Source: Lycorma delicatula
Taxonomy: Eukaryota; Arthropoda; Insecta; Hemiptera; Fulgoridae
Assembly: GCF_047948215.1 (NCBI RefSeq)
Contig: NC_134455.1
Span: forward strand, 106,348,495-106,412,494
Length of the DNA: 64,000 nucleotides
Direction: 5' to 3'
The notes under the pieces were generated by a model that made no database searches, had not been told where the DNA came from, and worked only from the letters and a program-made list of their open reading frames with translations. The first letter of the stretch is position 1; the number at the start of each line of letters is the position of its first letter. Made by a program: the position numbers and the translations under genes. This document shows, piece by piece, positions 39,701 to 51,700 of the stretch.

Positions 39701-42700
39701 TCAAATCCTATGTGCATTACTATTAATCATTAATCTTTTCGAGCCAGGTTTTCACCGTAGTTGACAAACCTTTGATAAAAGCACTTTTGTGCTCTTCAGC
39801 AGTTCAGAATTTGTATTCACAGCAATTAATATTTTGTTCAATTTAGGAAGCTCCTTATTTAAATAAAACGAATGAACACTTTTTCTGATAGTAAAATTGT
39901 ACAACTTTTCAATAGTTTTCACCTGCTTCTGAGTATTTTTAGGGTTAACATGTTTTTAATTGTTTTTTTTTGTATTAAAAATTGTTCTTTCAGTAATGCC
40001 TACTGTATTATTTGCTTTCCAAGCTATGTCTCTGACTTCAGTTTTGGAGTTATCATGTTTTAATTTTATATAGTATAATACATTGCTGATATCTTTTTTT
40101 CAGAGCTACTTACAGGATTTCTGGTTTATGTTTCATGACAGAATCACTTACTGCAAAACCCAATTGGCACAAAAACATGAGGTAAATTAAAATTAATGAA
40201 AATAACACTGAATAAAACTGTTATAAAAATGAATTATAAAACTGTATTGTACCGTATGGAGTAAATGTCTGTAATAACATTTTTGTTTGTATTAACAAAT
40301 TTCAGTCTGTGATAACACTGAAATTCTTTCTTTCACTGAACTGAATAATGGTGTGAACTGATGTTGCAAATGATGTTCCCATTATTAAACAACTATAACA
40401 ATAACAAAATTATTAATTGCTTATCATTGGCAAATCATGGCACCCAACTAGCAAAAGCTTACAATACAGCTTAAACTACTGAGATATAACTTATAAATGC
40501 TGAATTCATATTTATATCTGCCAATATAATAATTCATTTTTATAGTTGACTTATTTATAGATATAGTTTCATATTTATAGTTACTTTAGGAGTGTGTACA
40601 ATCCAAAGGAGGAGAAGTCCACTGTACAACACTGCCTACCATTTGGGGGAGGAAGGTGGACTCCTAAACATATGCATCCAAAGATGACCTACTGGCTACA
40701 ACATTGGTTATTTTCCCTGCATGTTAAACCATGTGAACTAATTATGGAAAGGAAAGACCCCCTTAGTCCTTAATCAGTACACATCTGAAATTCATCACCA
40801 TAATATAGGAAGAACAAAAATAGTTCTGGTAAGGATGTCAAGAAATTACCAATCTCTAATGGAGCTAAACAAAACAGCAAATTCATTTCTTCCTAATAGT
40901 AATTTTTACATTCAAAGATGGTGTTACATCTGACGTTTACAAACCATAAAACTTACTCTCAAGATATCCAATGAGACATCTTAGATCCATTCTTTGAAAT
41001 GGAATGTGACCTCTTTGAACATTTACATTTCTGTTTTAAAAAATTATATGTTGTTCAGGTACTGTATGGTGGATGCGTGTCAAACTAAAATAATATAAAT
41101 AGTGATCAAGAACTATTAAAGTTTGACATAGTTAGCTGCATTGCTTAGTAATTTCCATTATATTTACAGAAAAAAAATAATGTTCATCCCTATATTACAT
41201 TTATGTATTGTATGAGTATGATGTATACATCCTACTTTGATTTATATACAAAAATAAATCTAGAAAAATAATCTATCCAAGTTAATCTAGTAAAACAAAG
41301 AAAAGAATCCAACTGAACCCTAAGGAGAATAAAAAGGATACACCATAAAGACATACTGAAGTCAATAACAAAAATGAATTCAATAAAACACAGTCGAGAG
41401 ACTACTACAAAATCTTAAAAAATCAGCTCCAAAAATAAAAATCTCGAACCCGACTAATAATGAATGAGAACTGTAAACTGACCCATAACAATAAAGACAA
41501 TGTGGAAATCCAAGCTAAATATTTCAACACTCTTAAATTGCGAAGAACTCACAGGACTCCTAAATTTTAACACCAACACCCCAATAACAACACCACCAGA
41601 AAACATCAAGCCTCCCACAATAAAAGAAGTCTACCAAGCACTGGGTGAGATGAAGAATTACAAAGCAGCATGAGAAGATTAGACATTTGTAGAGATCTGG
41701 GAACGTACAGAAAGATCAGCAAAACACCTGGATCAAAAAATAACTTCCAGAACACTGGACGACAGCCCTCATCCATCCACTATGCAAAAAACGGGGACTA
41801 AACAGCCCCTGGCAATTACACAGAAATCAAGTAAACATAAACGGTAATAATATCAAAATAGTAACCCTATTTAAATAGTTCAGTGAAGTAATAAAAATTA
41901 ACTTAAACAGAACAACCTCAATCCAAATAAGAAGAAACAAAATAGCTAAAGCTCAAAAATTAACCTGGTACACTTACAATAAAAAATGCCTATCAATAAA
42001 TGCAAAAATAAGACACTGGAATGCAATTTACAACCAGAAGCCACTTATGCAGCAAAAACACTCTTTCACCTGTACAGTCAATTAAAGACACACAGAATCC
42101 AGAAAATCGAAAGAAGAATTGGAAGACCCTGCATCAATAAAAAGTACCAGAAAACGGGTAGTGGAGGAATGTGCCCAACATTGTCGTGTAGAAAGAGTTA
42201 AAAGCCATCATCAATACTATGGGCTAAGTAGAGATTAGGATTCTTTGGACGTATCATGAGGATGCAAGATTCAAGACTTCTGAAACAGTTTATAGTGTAA
42301 TCTCTACTTGTGAAACACAAGACAGGATGCAGATGGATCAGAGAAATAATAGAGAATCTGAAGGAAATTGGCCTTACACCAGAAGACACCACAGGAGGTT
42401 AAATAAAATTAAACAAGAAAATCAAGAACAAAAACATTCGGTTCACACTCACAAGAAAAAACTAACAACACGAACATTTTCAATGCTGGAAAGAGCACAA
42501 AGATCGGAACATGTAAAAGTACTGGGAGGATCACAAAGCCCAGTCACATCGAAGGAAACTTGAATAATAGACTAATTAAAGATCCTACGTGACCATAAAA
42601 GATAATAATAGAAAACTAAATATAAAATTTAATTATTAAGAAATAAATAGATAGAAAAATGAAGACATATTATTAAATCAAAAAGGAACTCACACATGAT

Positions 42701-45700
42701 TCTTCTCATTTCAAGATGTAAGGATAAAAATTTTAAGATATTTATGATAAAAATATAAGTTACTGACCTAATAAAACAATACAATGAATTAATTTAGTGA
42801 AAAAGTTAAGTCTAACATACTTACTTGTAAACAGCACGGAAACCAACATGAGTCACAGGCAAGAGGACGGTTTAAATGTATGACATGGTTCTTGTAGTTA
42901 TCAAGAATCTTCATTTCAAATGGACGCCATGGGCCACAGCAGTTCCTTGTACAACAGTCAGAATCTTCTACAGCATAAAATACCTTCTGTCCAATACTGT
43001 TCTTAATAGTAAATTTATTTTTGCTCTCAAATCCAATTAAAGCTTAAAAAAAAAAAAATAAAAAAAAATAAATTCCATTTACAGAAGTAGTTTTCTACAT
43101 AAAACTGTCAAAAGGTAAAAAAAATCTTTCAGCTGATTTCTGATTTTTTTTTGTTCATTCAATTCTTCTGACTGATAAAGAGAGCAACTCTGTTAAACAA
43201 TATATTATACTGAAACAATTACATATAAGCTGAATTTCAATTAATTAGATCTACAACCCAATATCGTTAGTTTACTTCTGTTTTTTTTTCACCATAAAAA
43301 TAAGTTATGTAATTTCTGAGCTACAAGCAGGCAGACACTATACTACACAAACAAACAAACACACACACACACACACAGAGGGTGTTTGTGAGGGGGGAGG
43401 GGGAAGTATGAGAAAGAGAGAGGGCGGTTATTAGATTCACTTTCCTATGACCTTTGCATATAAAATTTTTCATAATTTCTAAATGTTATATAAAATTAAT
43501 TAACAAAACGATAATACAAACTTCTTTCTTAACATAAACAGATGTTAAAAAATATATGAATGCTACTATATCTTTGTTCAAATTTCTTATATCATATAGT
43601 TGCAATTTTTTTGAAAAAAAAAATGTAAGAGAAGGAAGCTGTTGCTAATTATTTTCAGGTTTCATCACATCCACATTTTTACTATATATTTAGTAACTGT
43701 GAGCTGTAATCCATTTTAAATAATTTAAAACAAAATTTAAAAACTCCTTAATAAAGAAATTTAACAAAGAAAGACTTAATGAAATATTTGTTTATTAACA
43801 GATTTTACAAGGTACATCCAATAATAAGGAAACATTACATATATTTAGCAATGTAACATTGTATTATTTTTACAACAAAAGTAATAAACATATCCAAAAA
43901 TAGTTTTTAATTGTAGTTCACATCACAAAGAATCATCAATTTCTTAATGACTGTCCCAAAGAATGGATGATAAATGATTTTTATTTCAAGCTAATCTAAT
44001 TAAGCTAACTTATTTCAAGGTAATTTAATTGTAACAAACAAACTATTAGTTTAATAGTGATAATACTGCTTAATCACTTAATGTTATTTTGGTTTATCCC
44101 TCCTCATGTTATATCTATAATTATCACTGCAACTCAATTATTAAATTTTGATTAGCACTAACGACTTTAACATACTTTTACTAAAAAAAAAAAAAAAAAA
44201 TATGTTGCCTTGGATTGTGTAATAGAAAGTGCCATTCATGAAGCCCTACATTTTCAGAAGCAGCAATAAATATACAAATTAGTTTGGTTAAATGCATGCC
44301 TCTTCTGCACTTAATTATAAAAAAATTGTGATAATTTATTGAGTGCTCATAAATGTGTGATAATAAGAGAATGCAAAAATGTTTAATGAATGGTTGACTT
44401 TTTTGGATGAAGCAGGTTAACAGAAATGCAGAAAGTTTATCATACATGTGCTGCAGTAGGAAAAAATAATATACGTGATTTTACATTGTAAAACTTTTCT
44501 CTAGGATTTCTTTGTAAGTCTCATTTATACATGTCAAGAAAACTCTAACATTTCAGTGAATGATTTAATGCAATTGAAATAAAATTCTGCTGAAAGTTTT
44601 TTAAAACTAAGTCAAAAGAAGCTGAATTTGATAAAAAATTAAACAATTTTTTAATGTTTAAATTTGGTACATGATTAAATTTCTGCTTAGACAGATTGTA
44701 AATTTAGGATTATATCATGTTATTAGTAAGATTATTTTCAGAAAATAAAAATTTAAGATGCATGTAGGAATACAAACAGATTTCTACAATTGATTAATAA
44801 AATGGTTTATATTACCTTGAAAAAAAGTAAATTAAGTTAACATTTTCGACTTTTAATATCTTTTATTTGTCAAACATGGTAAAATATCTTTAAAGCTACA
44901 GATGTTTCTAACTAAAAACTATTTTTAAATGTAATAATAATAGATAAGAAATATTTATTTATATATTTATATATATACTCAGTATAATTATGTTTACATT
45001 CTTAAAAAATAAATGTTGCAAGTAGAAGGAATTCTATTTTTTATCACAGTAATAATAAAATCAAACATCACATTTGGCATGAATTTTAAAAAATAAATAA
45101 GTGACCATGAAAAAGAAATACCATAAAGCACATCTGCCAAAAAGGCTGTACATTTAAAAATAGTTACAAAGCAGCACTTGAAAGTCATTGAAAACTGTCA
45201 TTCTGATACTTCCACCATAATCAAGGGACAGAGTAACCGAGCAGAATGAGATGGTTAATCAGAGTATCATTTGTTTCCATTAGTTTTCTTAAAAAGTAAA
45301 ATTGTTGGATCAATATCAATCCTTTGTTAACATTTTCCAGTTACATTTCTGCTTTGCTAATGCTATGCTGCTGTTCATAACGATTATACACTGAAATAAG
45401 ATTAATTAAAGGTGGGTTTTTTTGGGTGTACTAATATAATGTTTATACTTGTTTATTATTAAATTCTTAATTATCTAATTTTTTTCCTGATTATAATTTC
45501 CAAACTTAAAGCAATATTTATTAGGAATAAATAAAATGAGATTTGCCTTAAAAGTACTCTACATGGATTCATAATAAATACATTTTAAAAAAATATATTT
45601 ATGAATAATTTTTATATGATTTATTACATATGTAATATGTACCAATAGTTCATGCACCAATAGTTACTTTTATCTATTTTTATTTTAAAATTGTGATTTA

Positions 45701-48700
45701 TTTACTCCATAAAAAAAATATACATATAAAAGAATGACCAAATTTTCTATTATCTTTTATGACCTCATGGGATCACTTAAGTCAGTCCATTATTCAAGTC
45801 TCTTCGATGGGACTGTATGGGCCCCGTGGTCCTCCCAGCACTTTTTCATACATTCCAATCTATGTGCCCTTTCTAGAGTTGAAAATGTTAGTTTTGTGAG
45901 TTTTTTCTTGTGAGTGTAAACAGAGTGTTTTTGTTCTTGATTTTCTTGCTTAATTTTATCTAGTCTTTATCTTTTGGTGTAAGGCCAATTTCCTTCAGAT
46001 TCTCTCTTATTTCTCTGATCCATCTGCATCCTGTCTTGTGTTTCACAAGTAGAGATTACACTATAAACTGTTTCAGAAGTCTTGAATCTTGCATCCTCAT
46101 ATGTCCAAAGAATTCTAATCTCCACTTAATGCATAGTATCGATGATGGCTTTTAACCCTTTCTACACGACTTTGTTGGCACATTCCTCCACTAACTGTTT
46201 TCTGGTACTTTTTATTGATGCAGATTCTTCCAATTCTTCTGTTTAAGTTATTTATTATTGTTATTTGTTATTATTTCTCTGAACTATTTAAATAGGGTTA
46301 CTATTTTGATTTTATTACCATTTATGTTTACTTGTTTTAATCGTCGATTTCTGGGGCATAATTTCTGTCTTTTAGAATGATATTTTGATGCCAATCTAAT
46401 TTGCAATGTTTATAAGTTATAATACATGTTATTTAGCTCATTGATGTTGTTTGTTGACAGTGCCAAGTCATCGGCAAAATCAAGATGGTTGTTTTAATTC
46501 TTCACCCTATTTTTACTTATTCTGGGTGACATTTTCTGAGCCATTCCCATATTACCACTTCTAGAGCACAGCTGAATAATAGTGGTGAGAGCCCATCATC
46601 TTGGTGCAGTCCTGGTTTGATCTTAAACGATTCCAAGAGGACACCTCTAAATTTTACCTTTAACTTAATGTCTGTGAGGATTAATTTTATTATGTTTATT
46701 AATTTGGTACGTAGTCCAAGGTGTATTAGAATTTTTAGTGGTATTCTCAGAGTCATAAGCTTTCTTAAAATCTACAAATTTTGTCACCATGTCTTTGTTT
46801 CTTTTCCTGTGGTAATCAGTTATTAGCTTGAGACTCATAATCTGGTCTGAACAGCACCTCCAAGATCTGAAACTTCCCTGGTTTTCTCTTAGTTCTTTCT
46901 CGAGTTGTGAACTGATCCTGTTGAGGATGACTCTTGAACGAATTTTATATGCTGTGTCTAGAAGTGAGATTTCCCTGTAATTACCAGGGGCTGTTTAGTC
47001 CCCCTTTTTTGCGTAATGGATGGATGAGGGCTGTCGTCCAGTGTTCTGGTAGTTATTTTTTGATCCAGATGTTGAGAAGCTGTTGATAAAAAGGCAATTT
47101 TTGCTGATCTTCCTGTAGTATGTTCCCAGATCTCTACAAAAGTCTAATCTTCTCCTGCTGCTTTGTAATTCTTCATCTTACTCAGTGCTTGGTAGACTTC
47201 TTTTATTGTGAGAGGTTTGATGTTTTCTGGTGGTGTTGTTATTGGGGTGTTGGTGTTGAAGTTTAGGAGTCCTGTTGGTTCTTCAAAATTTAAGAGTTTA
47301 TTGAAATATTTAGCTTGGATTTCCACACTGTCTATTGTTATGGGTCAGTTTACAGTTTTCATTCATTATTAGTAGGGCCAGGAGATTTGTATTTTTGGAG
47401 CTGATTTTTGAAGAATTTGTAGCAGTCTCTTGACTGTGTTTTATTGAATTCTTCTTCTACTGACTTCAGTATGTCTTTATGGTGTAGGTGTAGCCTTTTT
47501 ATTCTCCTTAGGGTTCGGGTGGTTTCTGTTATTTATTTTACTAGATTCTAAAAGGATGTTTCTGATTTTTGGGATTGATATCTTTTTCTCCCTGTTTTGT
47601 CACATTTGTTGTTCCACCATTGATGTCTTTGTACAGTATTTTATTGGGACTCATTCTTCTGTGATTTGTTTACAGTTGTTGACTACCAACTTGCAACATC
47701 CTCCTTATCCAGATCAACGCTTGGCTACATATAGCAGCTCGGACTCACAATAAATTCGTTAAAATTTATTGGGCACCTCTTAAACACCCACTGTACAGTC
47801 CAGACTTGTCACTGTGTGATTCCACATGTTTAGTTTGCTGAAATATGCTTTAGGAGAAAGATTCAAAGATGGATGCTGCAGTTGAACAATATGTGTGCAA
47901 TTGGTTGTTAAGGCAATCTATTTTTTTTTATAAGGGGACCAGAAAGCTACCTACCTGATGGAGAAAATGTATCTCTGTTGAAGGAAACATTGTAGAAAAT
48001 TAAGGTAATATATTTATAATTTTATCCAATATCAATAAAGCTATAAATTTCATTTTATATATTTAAATGACCCTTGTAATTCATATTTATTTCTTTACAT
48101 CTATTGCATACACTTCTGCAATGAACATTTTCTGAAGAGAATGATTATAATTCACTTGCATTATTATTTTCATAATTTTCGGAAAGTAAAAACACACTCT
48201 TAATAAGTAATTATACTAAAATTATGTTTTTAAAATGAATATTGCTAGAAGTTATATACTTTTCTGAAGTCTGTGATGAATTTGAAGAGGCTTATATTAC
48301 AGTAGGTAAATCATATTTATTATAATGAATGTAAACATTTGTTTAAACATCACCTCTTCATCAGTTGAATATAATTTTATGCTTTTTTTTTAATGTAAAC
48401 AAATGAAATTCAATCTTACCAACAATTTGTCTGCATTCTCTTTTATAGCACTTTCGGTCACTTGACCATCCTCAGGAAAAGTTATTCTTCAATTTCAGAT
48501 CATTAAAATTAAATTATGTAGAATGTAAATTTATAAAATGTTAAAATCACAACTGGTCATCGTAGTATAAAGTTAGTCATGTCTGTTATGTAAGAAGGTC
48601 GCAGTTGTTATGAATATTAGTGATTGGAGAGACAGTTTAGGTATCCTGATAATTATTAATTATTTGTTTAAATAAAATATCGTCATTGAATCTGGTCTGT

Positions 48701-51700
48701 TCATTGATTAATTTATTGTTATAATAGTATATATTGAATTTTTTGAGGATACTGGTTTTATAAAAGTCATTCGAAATATCTAATATTTTAATAAAATTAT
48801 CGGGATTGTATTATTTGTGTTTATTTTGTAATATGTGTTTAGAATAATTTGATTTATCCAAGTATCTTTTCTTTATATTGTTAATATGCTCTTTGGCTCT
48901 GATAGAAAAAGAACAGTTGGTTATACCTACAAATTATAAATGGCAGTCTTCACATTTCAGACTGTAGACTCCTTGTTTAGCTAACATATTTATATTTTTG
49001 GAGTTTGCTATTTTAGTATGTTCGTTATTGTTTAAAAAATTTATTATTTTGTTGTTGGTAGTGTATGTTGTCTTTAGATTATAGGTTTTATATATTTTAT
49101 CAAAATGTTTATAAAATGGGATAAATTGTATTTTATATAAGATTTTTTTAAGTCATTATGTGATAATTTTATGTTGTCTTTTATATATCTATTTTTAATC
49201 TTAAAGTATAATTTTTTGATCAGTTGTTCATTGTAACCATTTAATACTGCTATATTCTTTATAATGATTATTTCGGAATTTTTTTTAAATTGTTGTGTCT
49301 GAGATATTTAATAGCTCTGTAGATTAAACGATTAAAAGTTGCCATTTTTTGATTTCATGAATGAGGTGAATTAGCTTGTACTATAGTATTATGTCGTGTT
49401 GTTTTTCTATATATATATCAACTTCTAAAATATTATTATTGAAATTTTTTTCAATGATCATATCTAAATAAATAATAATATTATTATTATTTAAATAAAT
49501 ATTTTATATTAATATATTATTATTATTTTTAAATTGTTAATTTCATGATTTATTGTGAAACTGATATTGTGATTTATTGCATTAATTTTACTAAAATTTA
49601 TATTTATGTCATTATCTGTATTTTGATTAAAAATAATTAAAATATCAATGTATCTTTTATATAAAAGAATTTAGTGATTTTTAAAACTGTTAGGTAAAAA
49701 TGTATTTTCAACATCATCCATGTAAATATCTGTCTTGATGGCTGAGGGGGGTGATACCATAGTAACTCCTTTTTCTTGCTGGTAGTATTTATTGTTGAAT
49801 TTCAAGTACAGTAGAAGTCCATTAGTCCGGCATCAACAGTCCGGAATGCCCGACAGTCTGGCATCGCTCCGGAAAAATGTAAAAATTTTGGTTTTCTCCA
49901 AAAGTGTGTCTTTAAAGCAAATAAAAACGCTCGAGAGCTATTCGGAAGTTTTCGGGGTAGTTCGGGATCATCCGGAAGCGCTCGGTATTGTTCGGAAACA
50001 ATTAGCGACCGGCTAGTCTCAGCTGTCACAACAAATTCAGGTGCAGTGCAGCTCCGTTAATCAATCACGAAGCGTCTTAGCCATTTTTTTGTGCGTTATT
50101 GTTTTGTGTCCTTTCACATCGCAGTAAACGTAAATTTTGAAACTGTTTATAAAAAAAGTGATTTCCGTTCTAACTGTACAGTGACCATGTTTTCAAAACC
50201 TAAGCCTTCGAGTTCAAAAGGAGAGAAACGAAAACACGTAACACTGACTCTCAATCAGAAACTAGAAATCATCAAACTGCTAGAAAAAGGCGAGAATAGA
50301 AATGTTTTAATGAATGAGTTTAATATTGGCTCATCAACTATTTATGACATTAAAAAAAGATGAACTAATGAAGTTTGCTTCTCAATCAGTAACAACTGAA
50401 AAATTGGCTTCTAGACAAATATTAAAAAAACCAAAACTGGAACAACTAGATAGTGTATTGTTCAAATGGTTTAGTGCAGTACGTTCTGAAGGCAAGCCGG
50501 TAACAGGGCCAATGATTGGTGAAAAGGCAAAGAAATTCGGCCAAGATTTAGAAAGTGACTCAGATGCCGAAACGGAAGAAAAGGAAAAAATCAGCTGGGC
50601 AGAAGCTGCAGAATCACTAAATAATTTAACTCTTTTGCTGAGGCTAGTACTAGCTACAGTGCTTCAGAAATTATTGATTTCCATATCATTAGAAATAAAT
50701 TTTATACTAAACGCCAAAAGTCAAGAAAACAAAAAGACATTCGTGACTTTTTTAAATCTAAGTGAAATATGTTTTACAGTACATGTACATACATTATATG
50801 AAATGTAAAATAAACTTTGTTGTATGTATTTGCATACTGTATTTGTAGTTTAATTATTAACCTAATTGTTCTTATAATTACCGCCCGATAGACCGGAATT
50901 TTCGGTAGTCTGGCACCGAGCCGGTCCCGAACGTGCCGGATTATCGGACTTCTACTGTAATTACAATTAGAGCATAGTTTAAGTAAATTGGTTACTTTAT
51001 TTATCCATTCAAAATGTAAATTTGATTTAGATAATCGGTTACATATAATGTTTATAGTTTCTTTTGTATCAATATTAGTGTACATATCTTTTTTGTCCAA
51101 GGTTATAAGTGTAGCGGATGTGTTTATTTCAATTTTTTATTAATTCCATTTTTTTTTTTGTATTTATTATTTAAATTAATGTTTTCCTTCAATTTTTTTT
51201 AGCTATAAACTTGCTCAGTTGATATACAGGCGAATTGATGAAATTTATGTGTTGATGTATTGGGAACCCTTCTTTATGTACTTTGGGTAAGGCTTTGAAT
51301 ATGGAATAAGGCTTGGAATATTGGTTAAGTTAAATTTTGGTTAATTATGGGTATCCCTAAAAATGTATTTGCATTTATTAATTTTATATGATATGTCTTT
51401 TTTAATTTTTGGGACAGGATCCTTTATTTGTTTAAAATTATTATCATTTATGAACTGATTTGCTTTTTCAATATATACCTCATTGTGAATTATGTCAGGA
51501 GTATTTGTTTTATCAGATTTTATTATGAGGAATCGTTATTTTTTAGTTTAGTTTTGATATTTTTATAAAAATTAAAATTATTATAGTTACCATGCTTATA
51601 CTTATATCCTGAATGTTTGTTATTTTTAGTTATCTATGATTTCGATGAACTGATTCCTAGTTTTATTATCAGCTTTATTATTGACTTTGAAATTATTATT

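Noticed and set aside
41986..42563. Two plus-strand host proteins (71 and 78 residues)
   Set aside because: They are frames within the C-terminal part of LINE copy 1; the same sequence recurs inverted at 45.8-46.3 kb.
43385..43410. A G-quadruplex regulatory element
   Set aside because: Only three G-runs (GGG, then GGGGGG and GGGGG) lie close together, and the tract is part of a purine-rich simple repeat beside a CA microsatellite. Not enough to claim a function.
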